Under the pieces are notes generated by a model. The model did no database searches, had not been told where the DNA came from, and was given only the letters and a program-made list of their open reading frames with translations. Shown here piece by piece: positions 1 to 7,027 of a stretch of DNA of 7,949 bases; the stretch's first letter is position 1; each line of letters starts with the position of its first letter. Source of the stretch: Alphaproteobacteria bacterium (GTDB lineage: Bacteria > Pseudomonadota > Alphaproteobacteria > Rickettsiales > VGDC01); the NCBI GenBank assembly GCA_016869895.1, contig VGDC01000074.1:1-7949 (forward strand). The letters are read 5' to 3'. The translations under genes were made by a program, and so were the position numbers.

Positions 1-864
1 CACCAATGCCGTGCCCATGGAAGTGCCGCCGCCTGTGGCGGTCTGCCCGATGAACCCCGCTGTCGCCCCCGCGATGGTGAAGCCGATCCGCGCATCGGAA
101 TTCTGCGTGAAGTAATAGAACCCGCAATCGGTGTCATTCGAGAATGCCAGCGATGGCGCGGAGGCCGAACCATCGGGAATGAGCTGCGCGCCCGTAAAGG
201 TGTTGCCCGCCAGTGATGCCGCGCCCAATGTCATGCGCTGGGCTGCCGCATCCGCATCATCCAGCAATGCGCGCCCCGCTGCGGTGCAGGTGATTTCCTC
301 GATGCTTCCTGCGCCGGAACTCGCACGCCCGAGGAGTTTGTCCGTCGCCGACACATTCTGCACCTTGGCATAGGTGATACTGTTATCCTTCACATCGGCG
401 GTGATGCTGTTCGCCCCGTCATTATAAGTAAAATCGATGGTCGCCGTATCGGCGAGGATTCCCCCCACCGCGTCCTGCGCATTCTCATCGGTATAGCTTC
501 CGCTGCCGCCACCGCCGCCGGAGCTTCCCGTCTCCAGCGCGTTCCATCCGCTGCCATCGAACACATAATGCGTGTCTTCATCCGCCACCCAGAGCATCGC
601 TCCTTCATTGGGCGCGATGAATCGCCATATCTGCTCGAAATAAGCGATGTGCAGGTCATGCCCCGCCCAATCGCCCGTCGCGGCATTACCCACGATATGC
701 ACCTCCCCTTCGACTGGCGAAGACGGCGGCGCGGTTTCACCTCGCGTCTGCGCGGCGGTGTTCAGCAACGCATCGATGCGCAACAGCGCGGTATTGACGG
801 TGATTTCCTTCTGCGCCTGCGATTGCTCCAGCAGATTCAGGCCGAGATGAGGGGTAGTCGCCAT
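1..864 (-). CDS. DUF2793 domain tail fibre-like protein (C-terminus beyond window)
   Basis: This reading frame is open for all 288 codons from ATG at 862-864 to the left window edge, so the C-terminus is missing. Residues about 4-111 match the DUF2793 pattern: a TPHLGLNLLEQSQAQKEITV start, a PPSSPVEGEVHIVG segment, GDWAG, WRFIAPNEGAMLWVADE, and FDGSGW at the end. A glycine-serine linker (about 113-123) follows. The next part looks like phage fibre sequence, with SATDKLLGRASSGAGSIEEI, ALLDDADAAAQRMTLGAA and a SNDTDCGFYY motif. The start is supported by AAGGAG five bases upstream. It begins 32 bp after the megatron stop codon on the same strand, so the two are probably co-transcribed. DUF2793 proteins occur beside GTA and prophage tail-tip genes. 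A role as a distal fibre or surface-adhesion protein is inferred. The missing C-terminus could carry a chaperone or receptor-binding domain. Confidence 0.88.
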   Translation of the reverse strand, partial: MATTPHLGLNLLEQSQAQKEITVNTALLRIDALLNTAAQTRGETAPPSSPVEGEVHIVGNAATGDWAGHDLHIAYFEQIWRFIAPNEGAMLWVADEDTHYVFDGSGWNALETGSSGGGGGSGSYTDENAQDAVGGILADTATIDFTYNDGANSITADVKDNSITYAKVQNVSATDKLLGRASSGAGSIEEITCTAAGRALLDDADAAAQRMTLGAASLAGNTFTGAQLIPDGSASAPSLAFSNDTDCGFYYFTQNSDARIGFTIAGATAGFIGQTATGGGTSMGTALV

Positions 865-896
865 AACAGCTCCTTCTTCTTATATAGGATGATTGA

Positions 897-3800
897 TTAG
901 ACTATTGCGGCTTTGGTGAAGCCACGGCCGATGACGTCGGAGAGTTGATAGATGCGGATGGACAGGCTCGGCTGCACACTGCCGAAATCAGTGACTTGCT
1001 CCGCAGCGGTATAGGTCGCTTCCGGCGTGGTGACGGTTAGGAGACGTTTGACGACGCTGCCATTCATCACCTCCACTTCGTATCGCTCGGTGTTTTCACC
1101 CAGCGGCGCATCCACGAAATCGCGCCACTCCCCACCCGTACGGGTTCGCCGCACCCATCGCAGGATTACATCGCCGCTACCGTTGCGCGTCGCGGTTACA
1201 TGACAGACCGCATAAGGCCGCAACGCATTGCCCGAATAGGTGAACAGCTGCGCTTCCGTCGAACCCAGACTCCCGCCGATGCTCACTCCTTTATAAAGGC
1301 GTGGCAGGCCGATCATGGAAGACGGCATCTCCAACCGCTGCACGGTTGCGCTCAGCAGGAAGAACTTCTCCCCCGCTCCATGCCCGTCCACGACCCTTTC
1401 CGTTCCTGCGCGACCTCGCAGCAAACCGGAAAGGCGATACGCCCCGCCCTCGATATGCTCGGCTTGCCTAAACTGCAACACCTCCTGCCCGATGAGGCAG
1501 GTGTTCGCGCCATTAAGGAGCGATTCCATGCTCACGCCCGAAAGTTCTCCCTCGCCGATAAGCAGCACGTCCACATAGCTGGCTTCGTCGAGCACCTCCG
1601 TTTTGCCGCTTGCCAAGGCATTTAACGTGCGCCCCATAATGCTGGCGGAGGTGGCGCGCGCCACCATGCCATATTCCTCGCCGCCATCGTCGGAACGGAA
1701 CACCGCCGCCCCTTTCCAGCCAGTGTCCAACCCCGCCAGCGCGATGTGCAGGCTGGAGTTCTGCCCACCGTCCTGCATCAATAGCGGCAGATCAAGGAAC
1801 TCCATCGCCGTTTCGCTCACCGCGATGGGTTGCTGGATGCGCGGGTCGGCCTCGCCGGACGGTTGATAGACGTCATAGGTCGCCGCGTCCTCCGCCACCG
1901 CGCGGATGCGGAGGATACCGGGGGTCGATTGCACCACTTCGCTGATGCGCATCCGGTGCACCGCATCCCCATCTTCCAGCGTGATGACATCCGTCGGCTC
2001 CAACCCCGCATAGGCCATCGGCAGGTGGAACTCGAAACCCGTGCGCTCCATCCAGTGATTATACAGCATCTGCTCCGCCAGCACCTTCGCCCCTTGGTCG
2101 GAGAACACGATGGGCAGGCTGATGGTCTTGCTCTGGCGGCTCAGCGTCACTTGCCTCGTGGCGAAGTGGTTGCCCTGCGTGTAATTCGCTGTCCGGTCGA
2201 TATACAGCACCCGCACCTCGCGCGGCAGCTCCACCTCCTGTTGCATCCGCACGGTCAGCGCATCCCCTTCCGACACAGGCACCAGCTCCTTCGCGGTGAT
2301 GGTCTTGGCGGATGCTCCTCCGCGCGGCACGAATTTCAACTGCCCGTCCGATTCAACCGCGTCGAACAGGAATCCCGTCATCAACTGCTGCAACGCTTGG
2401 CGAACCGATTGCGGGTTGGAGATGACGCATCCTTCCACCAGATGGCTCAACCGGCTGGCATCCACCTGTGTCGCATCCAACCCTGCCCGCTCGCACAGAT
2501 CCCCCACGATGGAAGCCAGCCCCGATATGCCGAGCTTCCCCTGAATCCAGTGCCCCATGCGCCACGCGCCGCCATCCGCCCAGACGTTCGTCAAGTCCGG
2601 CCAATAGGGGAATGGCCGCGCATCCCACGCCCAAACGAACATACGTTCAACCATCGAAGAACCCGCCCACTGTTGCTCAGTGGCCATCATGCCCATGCGC
2701 TGCGCACGGAAATCCACTCGCCCGCGCGAGAAGCGAGGGAAGCCGCCCTCCAAGGATTCAGGGTCATAGAACACATTCGGCTGGTTGGTCGCCCCATCCA
2801 CACTGGGGAAGCCATATTCCGCCAGCCATATCTTCTTGGATGCGGGAACCCACGCCGTAGTCACGCCGTTCGGATTCACATGCGCGTTATTCCACCACCA
2901 TGCGATGTTCTTCCACGCATAGGCCGCCCCCAGCGGCGCTTTCACCGTCCTCGTGTCATCCGTGTAATACCAGTCGTATCCCTCACCGGATGTCCAGCCC
3001 TCCCGCGCCGCTTCCACGTCATAGCCTTGCTGGATGCCGTCCGTCAGCGGGAAATACGCATCAATACCCACCACATCGATGCCGCTGCTCGCCCAGAGCG
3101 GGTCGAGGTTATACCACCCGCCTTCGGTATGGTGATATTCCGACCAATCCGCCGCATAGGTCACCTTCGTGCCGCTTCCCAGCACCGCCTTCACCTCCAC
3201 CGCCAGCGAAGCCAGCGCATTGACCGCTGGATACACCCCTTCGGAGGACGCGACTTTGGTCAGCCCGATAAGTTCCGAACCGATGGAAAAAGCATCCACC
3301 TTTCCCGCCAGCAAATTCGCGTAATGCATGATGAATGCGTTATAACCATTTGTCTTCGTGAAGAAGGATGCCACATTCGCTGCACTTCCCGTCAGCCTCC
3401 CGCGCCATGGCTTATCCGCCACATCCATCCAGAACATCGGGTTGAACATCACCTTCTTGCCACGGGCGCGGAGGTGTTCCGCGAGCCGCACGATACTGCT
3501 ATCCGAAGGCGTCCCGCCATATCTCGGCACCCCATCTATCAGGGTTATCTGCCGCGCGTTCGTGCGATTGCGCCCCGCCACCGCCCATTGGTCGGGCACG
3601 GTCACCGCACCTGTCTGATACTCCACCCCCGGCACGATCTGGCACGTTCCCGCATCCATGCTTGTGCCGAACCACCCCGCCACGATGCTCACCCATTCCA
3701 CATTCGGCAGCGCCTCTTCCAGCTGGTCGATGGCCTTCACCACATTTGCCACCCCGTCGGGATTATGCATATTCATGGGCATGCGGCTTCCCCGCTGCGC

Positions 3801-4562
3801 CCATTCCCCTTCCACCCGCACACCGTATTGCTTCGTCTGCACCACCGTGTCATAGACGAACTCCCCCGAACCGGGAATCAGGTTCACCGCTTTAATCATA
3901 CCTTCAAGGTCGCCATAGGAATCAGTTTGTTGCGCCTTTTTCTTTATCTCGAATGTAAAGTTCGGGATGCGATTGCCGAACTCCCCCAGCGGGAAATCCT
4001 CGATGACCACATAGGCCATGCCGCGATAGGCAGGCACCTTTCCCGCCCCCTCGAAAGCCGTGATGATGCTGTCGGGCAGCTGGTCTTCCGTGCCTTTGTG
4101 GATGCGGTAATTCCCCTTCGACAAATCCAGCTGCAAGGCATCCGCCCAGACTCGCTGCACGCTATCAATCGGCCCTTCGCAGATAGCGATAGCCAGCGTC
4201 ACGCTATAGCTATAGCTCGTTGCAGTCTGCGATACCCCGCCCCCACCGCCGCCCTTCCCCCCGCCGGAGGAATGGGTGGTGGTCGTCGCCGTCTCCTTGA
4301 TGGGTCGCGACCAGATGATATTCCCTGCGATGCGCGCCGTGCCATAGACAATCGGAATCATCCGCCCATAGGTCGATGTCTGCACGATGAGGTCGGATAG
4401 GCGCGCGCCCTCCACTGGTGATAGTGAACCGCCCCCGAAGAGGGATGCATCGACCGACGCGCCCAGCACCCTGCCGAGACCCGAGCCTAGGCTTGCCCCC
4501 AACGGGCCGCCCACAGCTCCGCCGATAGCCGTGCCGATTGTGCCTAAAACGATAGAGGCCAT
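897..4562 (-). CDS. GTA-type tail tip 'megatron' with TIM-barrel domain (RcGTA g15-like)
   Basis: This 1221-residue protein is the central tail-tip/host-specificity protein of gene transfer agents and related siphoviruses. It is slightly shorter than the roughly 1300-residue Rhodobacter protein. The Gly/Ala-rich hydrophobic N-terminus (1-45), the YGTARIAGNIIW segment (73-84) and the VTLAIAICEGPIDSVQRVW segment (121-139) are family hallmarks, with a glycine-rich linker between at about 99-109. Residues about 290-660 form the glycoside-hydrolase-like GTA TIM barrel. FSIGSEL (E430) and WLAEYG (E582) are placed like a catalytic Glu pair. Residues about 780-950 fit a phage-tail_3 (tail-tip J-like) domain, and the rest fits the beta-rich C-terminal domain. 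ATG at 4560-4562 has GAAGGAG five bases upstream. The protein is thought to form the trimeric tip below the hub and to act in cell-envelope penetration. It is separated from its usual upstream partner, the NlpC/P60 peptidase, by an opposite-strand lipoprotein gene. Any glycan-cleaving activity is inference. Confidence 0.95.
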   Translation of the reverse strand: MASIVLGTIGTAIGGAVGGPLGASLGSGLGRVLGASVDASLFGGGSLSPVEGARLSDLIVQTSTYGRMIPIVYGTARIAGNIIWSRPIKETATTTTHSSGGGKGGGGGGVSQTATSYSYSVTLAIAICEGPIDSVQRVWADALQLDLSKGNYRIHKGTEDQLPDSIITAFEGAGKVPAYRGMAYVVIEDFPLGEFGNRIPNFTFEIKKKAQQTDSYGDLEGMIKAVNLIPGSGEFVYDTVVQTKQYGVRVEGEWAQRGSRMPMNMHNPDGVANVVKAIDQLEEALPNVEWVSIVAGWFGTSMDAGTCQIVPGVEYQTGAVTVPDQWAVAGRNRTNARQITLIDGVPRYGGTPSDSSIVRLAEHLRARGKKVMFNPMFWMDVADKPWRGRLTGSAANVASFFTKTNGYNAFIMHYANLLAGKVDAFSIGSELIGLTKVASSEGVYPAVNALASLAVEVKAVLGSGTKVTYAADWSEYHHTEGGWYNLDPLWASSGIDVVGIDAYFPLTDGIQQGYDVEAAREGWTSGEGYDWYYTDDTRTVKAPLGAAYAWKNIAWWWNNAHVNPNGVTTAWVPASKKIWLAEYGFPSVDGATNQPNVFYDPESLEGGFPRFSRGRVDFRAQRMGMMATEQQWAGSSMVERMFVWAWDARPFPYWPDLTNVWADGGAWRMGHWIQGKLGISGLASIVGDLCERAGLDATQVDASRLSHLVEGCVISNPQSVRQALQQLMTGFLFDAVESDGQLKFVPRGGASAKTITAKELVPVSEGDALTVRMQQEVELPREVRVLYIDRTANYTQGNHFATRQVTLSRQSKTISLPIVFSDQGAKVLAEQMLYNHWMERTGFEFHLPMAYAGLEPTDVITLEDGDAVHRMRISEVVQSTPGILRIRAVAEDAATYDVYQPSGEADPRIQQPIAVSETAMEFLDLPLLMQDGGQNSSLHIALAGLDTGWKGAAVFRSDDGGEEYGMVARATSASIMGRTLNALASGKTEVLDEASYVDVLLIGEGELSGVSMESLLNGANTCLIGQEVLQFRQAEHIEGGAYRLSGLLRGRAGTERVVDGHGAGEKFFLLSATVQRLEMPSSMIGLPRLYKGVSIGGSLGSTEAQLFTYSGNALRPYAVCHVTATRNGSGDVILRWVRRTRTGGEWRDFVDAPLGENTERYEVEVMNGSVVKRLLTVTTPEATYTAAEQVTDFGSVQPSLSIRIYQLSDVIGRGFTKAAIV

Positions 4563-4622
4563 GACCGCTCCTTCATAAATTTCTTAATGGATATGTCGCG
4601 TGAAGTGCGAAAAAGGTTTTCA

Positions 4623-4643
4623 TTATTAACAGTTGGTTAATAA
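4623..4643. promoter_or_regulatory. Candidate CtrA box within an 8-bp perfect inverted repeat
   Basis: TTATTAAC (4623-4630) and GTTAATAA (4636-4643) are perfect inverted repeats around a 5-base centre. Inside them, TTAA at 4626-4629 and TTAA at 4637-4640 are exactly seven bases apart, as in the CtrA consensus TTAA-N7-TTAA. Read on the minus strand, one half is TTAACCA, close to the CtrA half-site TTAACCAT. The start of the megatron lies about 60 bp away and the lipoprotein start about 110 bp away, so the site could serve either gene. It might also be an operator for another dimeric regulator. Confidence 0.5.
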
Positions 4644-4699
4644 GCGTTCCGTAAAGACTGGATAAACCGCAGTTTTTCGCGCGTTGCAGCAATTTTTTC

Positions 4700-4716
4700 T
4701 TAATTCTTAATTAACC
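4700..4716 (+). promoter_or_regulatory. Candidate CtrA box upstream of the lipoprotein gene
   Basis: TTAA at 4700-4703, seven bases, then TTAACC at 4711-4716 matches TTAA-N7-TTAAC on the plus strand, and TTAACCGT matches the TTAACCAT half-site at 7 of 8 bases. The motif spans the place expected for a -35 element if TAGAAT at 4726-4731 is the -10. That is the usual position for CtrA acting as an activator. The local AT-richness raises the chance of a coincidental match. Confidence 0.5.
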
Positions 4717-4725
4717 GTCAACAAG

Positions 4726-4731
4726 TAGAAT
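4726..4731 (+). promoter_or_regulatory. Possible -10 element for the lipoprotein gene
   Basis: TAGAAT resembles the sigma-70 -10 consensus TATAAT at 5 of 6 positions. There is no good TTGACA-like -35 at 16-18 bp (TTCTTA at 4704-4709 is weak), which fits a promoter needing an activator. The start codon is 24 bases further on. Confidence 0.35.
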
Positions 4732-4755
4732 GAAAGTAAGGGAGATTGAGCGTAT

Positions 4756-5229
4756 ATGGGAAATAAGCGCGAATATCTGATTCGGATTCCGATTTGCCTG
4801 CTGGCCACGCTAGGGGTGACCGCATGCAGCGGCAGCAGCACCTATTTCATCTCCGCCAAGAACCAACAGCGTTACAATGCGTCCGACATCGCCCCGAATA
4901 TCTTCGATGACGAAGAGGAGGACAATTATCAGGTCTGGCGCAACAGCGGCTCCCGCAGCGGCCTAGACGTGCCTGGCCGCACCAACAGCCACTCCACCTA
5001 CCGCGACTCCAGCGTCATCGGCAAACTCTATTTCGATGCGGATGGCGAAGGCCGTGGCGAAAAGCCCTATGCGCTGACCATTCGCAAGTCCTACCGCTCC
5101 TACGACGCCGAAGCGCCTTTGAGCGAGCCGATTAAAATCGGTAAGCACGAGCTGACCCCCCACCTCTCCTTCGGGCGGCATAAGGATCACGATTACATGA
5201 CCGGCATCCGCTTCCGCATGCCCTTCTAG
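4756..5229 (+). CDS. Putative outer-membrane lipoprotein, unknown family
   Basis: I do not recognise this 157-residue protein. The N-terminus is a lipoprotein signal peptide: basic residues (K4, R5, R10), a hydrophobic stretch, and the lipobox VTAC with the modified cysteine at C24. The mature part has an acidic patch (DDEEED, about 51-56), is rich in Ser, Arg and Tyr, and shows no known enzymatic motif. It ends in alternating strand-like sequence with a final Phe (YMTGIRFRMPF), which resembles a C-terminal outer-membrane beta-signal. The start has AGGGAG 11 bases upstream, a rather long spacing. The gene is on the strand opposite to the flanking tail genes. It is divergent from the megatron and convergent with the peptidase, sharing four bases at the stop codons. 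An envelope role such as surface modification or exclusion of other particles is inference only. Confidence 0.8.
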   Translation: MGNKREYLIRIPICLLATLGVTACSGSSTYFISAKNQQRYNASDIAPNIFDDEEEDNYQVWRNSGSRSGLDVPGRTNSHSTYRDSSVIGKLYFDADGEGRGEKPYALTIRKSYRSYDAEAPLSEPIKIGKHELTPHLSFGRHKDHDYMTGIRFRMPF

Positions 5230-5672
5230 TTTTTCATGCGAAAGCACGCATAGACTGCCTTCCGCCAGCACTCATCGAACGCGTGTTCAACCACCTTTCG
5301 CGCAGGCGCATAGGCATGTATGATACCCAGCCCCCCCTCATAATCCGTCACAATGGCCAGATGCTGCGGGTTGCCATCGAAGCGCATCAGCAGCACATCC
5401 CCCACCTGCGCCGCCTCCGGCGCGACCCGCTCCATCACCTCCGCCAGCGTCTGGCATAAGGCATCCCCATCGGGCAAATGCCCGTAATCGCGCCTGTCGA
5501 ATGTCGAGACCGCCACGAGGCGACCCCGCACATCCCGCACGCGCATTCCCGCCCCATCCGCCGCGCCGATGAGTAGCCCAAGGCAATCCACCCCGCCCTG
5601 CGCCCCTTTGCGCCGTCCCTGATGGCGGAATGGCGTTCCTAGCCATCCGCGCGCTTCCGTTACCAAATCCAT
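5226..5672 (-). CDS. NlpC/P60-family tail peptidase (RcGTA g14-like)
   Basis: This 148-residue protein is a cysteine peptidase of the phage/GTA NlpC/P60 group. It is expected to sit in the tail tip and cut peptidoglycan peptides during DNA delivery. The start (MDLVTEARGWLGTPFRHQG) and the active-site segment GVDCLGLL (C30) are typical. The general base is H104 in PQHLAIVTD, and the third polar residue is H119 in IIHAYAPARKV, followed by VEHAF. The frame is open to an ATG at 5705, but that codon lies in the loop of the terminator hairpin. ATG at 5670-5672 has GGGGGTGA two bases upstream, and the family alignment begins there, so I chose it. The stop overlaps that of the convergent lipoprotein gene. 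In GTA clusters this gene normally sits directly between the hub and the megatron, but here both neighbours are displaced. There is almost no room for a private promoter downstream of the terminator. Confidence 0.92.
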   Translation of the reverse strand: MDLVTEARGWLGTPFRHQGRRKGAQGGVDCLGLLIGAADGAGMRVRDVRGRLVAVSTFDRRDYGHLPDGDALCQTLAEVMERVAPEAAQVGDVLLMRFDGNPQHLAIVTDYEGGLGIIHAYAPARKVVEHAFDECWRKAVYACFRMKN

Positions 5673-5687
5673 AATCACCCCCAAAGC

Positions 5688-5719
5688 AAAACGCCCACCA
5701 GACATCTGGCGGGCGTTTT
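5688..5719 (-). terminator. Hairpin terminator after the HD-domain gene
   Basis: The arms at 5688-5700 and 5707-5719 pair over 13 bases with one A/C-type mismatch around a 6-base loop. On the minus strand the GC-rich stem ends in TTTT, and GCTTT follows. It starts 23 bases after the HD gene stop and ends 15 bases before the peptidase ATG. The A-rich/T-rich flanks mean it could work in both directions. Confidence 0.75.
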
Positions 5720-5742
5720 AAGCATCATACAGCAGCGGAAGG

Positions 5743-6939
5743 TTACCTAGAGCGACCTGACGTCGTCCGCACCCCTTCCATGAACTTCTCGGCGAAAGTC
5801 TGGGGCTTATATTGCAAAGCCTCGGTCATTTGCTTCTGCAAACCATCCAGCACCTTGCCCACGCCGCGCTCCACGATGCGCGCCAGCGCGGGATTCGGCG
5901 AGGCATCGATCAAATCCGCCAACGATTTTCCGGTTTTCTGGCCGCTGCTCGCCCCGTCGAAGGGGTCTTTGGCATAATTCAGCGTGAATTCCTTGCGGTT
6001 CGGCGTGCCCTGCATCACCGTCGAAAGCGGGGGCGACATGCTCTTGCCGGAGAAGCGCAGATAATCCTGTTGCGATTGAATACGCTCGCACACCTTATGC
6101 GCACGGCCGATGAACTGGCTCGCATCCTCTGCAACTGAATAATCGTTCAGCAATTTTTCTTTCTTGGCCTCCAGCAATTCCTTCGGCCAGCGCATTTTTT
6201 CCAGCGATGCATTGCGTTTATCGAGGTAGCGCGTGAACACTTCCGTCTCGCTATCGCCGCGCGCGTGTTCCATCGCCGCCAGCTGCTTCGCGCTCAGCTT
6301 CGCGCGGTCGGCGGCGACGCTCAACTCCCCGTCCAGCTCGCCCATATCATGCACGATGGCCGAGCGCATCATCTGCTTCCGCATACCCCCCAGCTCGGCT
6401 TTGTCCCGCTCCAGCAACAGCGGATTATCCTGCGCAATGCCGTCGAACACCTCTTTGATGAGCCCCGCGACATGCAGCGAGTGCGACATGGGGTTGTGGC
6501 GCAGTTTATGCGTGGTGGGCATGTGGTAATTCGTCGCCCCGCGCTCCACCAGCGCCAGTTGCGCCGCCAGCGGGGTCAGGATTTCAAGGTCGGCATAGTC
6601 ATATCCCAGCCCGTATGCGCTATTGGTCAGCGCCAGCTCATATTTCCATTTGGCTTCGCGCACGCCTTTGTCGATGCCCAGATGCGCGTTCATGCGTTCA
6701 GCCGGAGTATTCCCCTCGAACACGGGCAGCATGGCGATGTCATGGACTTTATCCAGCACCGCGCGGCGATTCTCATGGGAAAGGCTGGCGAAATCCGCGC
6801 CGGTGAATTCTTCTTTCGGCTGCATGCCGATGGCATCCCACGGAATGAAACGCTCCACATTCAACCCACCAAGGGCGGATTGCAGATCGCGCGCCGCCAT
6901 GGCGCGCAGTTCCTCAGGTGTCTGGTTGGTGAATTGCAT
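5743..6939 (-). CDS. HD-domain phosphohydrolase-like protein, unknown role
   Basis: I do not recognise this 398-residue soluble protein as a named family. It has motifs expected of an HD-superfamily metal-dependent phosphohydrolase: HNPMSHSLHVAGL (candidate metal ligands H148, H153 or H156), then AIVHDMGE (H197-D198, with E201). A distal acidic candidate is D272 in VAEDASQF, followed by a helical stretch. This order recalls HD nucleotidases of the YfbR type, but the match is by pattern only. Residues 1-130 and the region after about 300 carry no motif I can name, and I see no signal peptide or membrane segment. The start at 6939 has no clear ribosome-binding site. ATG at 6898-6900 (M14) has GAGGA about ten bases upstream and is an alternative. 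A -10-like element lies upstream and a terminator downstream, so it may form its own transcript. It is not a normal part of a tail module. A role in nucleotide metabolism or defence is inferred. Confidence 0.75.
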   Translation of the reverse strand: MQFTNQTPEELRAMAARDLQSALGGLNVERFIPWDAIGMQPKEEFTGADFASLSHENRRAVLDKVHDIAMLPVFEGNTPAERMNAHLGIDKGVREAKWKYELALTNSAYGLGYDYADLEILTPLAAQLALVERGATNYHMPTTHKLRHNPMSHSLHVAGLIKEVFDGIAQDNPLLLERDKAELGGMRKQMMRSAIVHDMGELDGELSVAADRAKLSAKQLAAMEHARGDSETEVFTRYLDKRNASLEKMRWPKELLEAKKEKLLNDYSVAEDASQFIGRAHKVCERIQSQQDYLRFSGKSMSPPLSTVMQGTPNRKEFTLNYAKDPFDGASSGQKTGKSLADLIDASPNPALARIVERGVGKVLDGLQKQMTEALQYKPQTFAEKFMEGVRTTSGRSR

Positions 6940-6940
6940 G

Positions 6941-6983
6941 AAGCCGCAGTCGTAAGTTACTGATTCGCACAGTATAGCGGCTT
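6941..6983. repeat. Short inverted repeat around the HD-gene promoter
   Basis: AAGCCGC at 6941-6947 and GCGGCTT at 6977-6983 are perfect 7-bp inverted repeats that enclose the TATACT element and the HD gene leader. They could form part of an operator or a leader hairpin, but arms this short may arise by chance. Confidence 0.25.
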
Positions 6984-6999
6984 TCCTGCGTCAAAAAAA
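6971..6999 (-). promoter_or_regulatory. Possible promoter of the HD-domain gene
   Basis: On the minus strand TATACT (6971-6976) is a 5-of-6 match to the -10 consensus. With a 17-bp spacer the -35 position is an all-T hexamer (6994-6999), a poor match. A better-looking TTGACG (6989-6994) is only 12 bp from the -10, too close for sigma-70. The HD start at 6939 would have a leader of about 25 bases. Confidence 0.4.
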
Positions 7000-7027
7000 G
7001 CCCTAACACCCCTGTCACGAAAATGTC

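Larger units (their letters stand above)
4563..4755. promoter_or_regulatory. AT-rich divergent intergenic region with CtrA-like boxes
   Basis: This 193-bp region lies between the divergent megatron (minus) and lipoprotein (plus) genes. It is far more AT-rich than the genes around it. It holds six TTAA tetramers, starting at 4584, 4626, 4637, 4700, 4707 and 4711. Four of these form two TTAA-N7-TTAA pairs. A plausible -10 for the lipoprotein is TAGAAT at 4726-4731. I see no convincing -35/-10 pair for the megatron on the minus strand, although the gene needs a promoter here because its upstream neighbour is on the other strand. Confidence 0.7.

Noticed and set aside
131..900. Several overlapping plus- and minus-strand frames in the left end
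   Set aside because: They are shadows of the DUF2793 gene, whose frame is open to the window edge and has clear family motifs.
1830..4400. 856-codon plus-strand open frame
   Set aside because: It is exactly antisense to the well-supported megatron gene. Its His/Arg/Pro-rich translation is typical of the complement of GC-rich codons, and it has no recognisable domain.
5673..5705. Longer N-terminus for the NlpC/P60 peptidase starting at 5705
   Set aside because: The ATG lies in the loop of a terminator hairpin and has no ribosome-binding site. The family alignment and a good site support the ATG at 5672.
6971..6994. TTGACG and TATACT as one sigma-70 promoter
   Set aside because: The spacing is only 12 bp, well short of the usual 16-18 bp. 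Only the -10 part was kept as a candidate.
6993..7027. Run of seven T (minus strand) after DUF2335 as a terminator
   Set aside because: I could find no stable GC stem directly before the T run.
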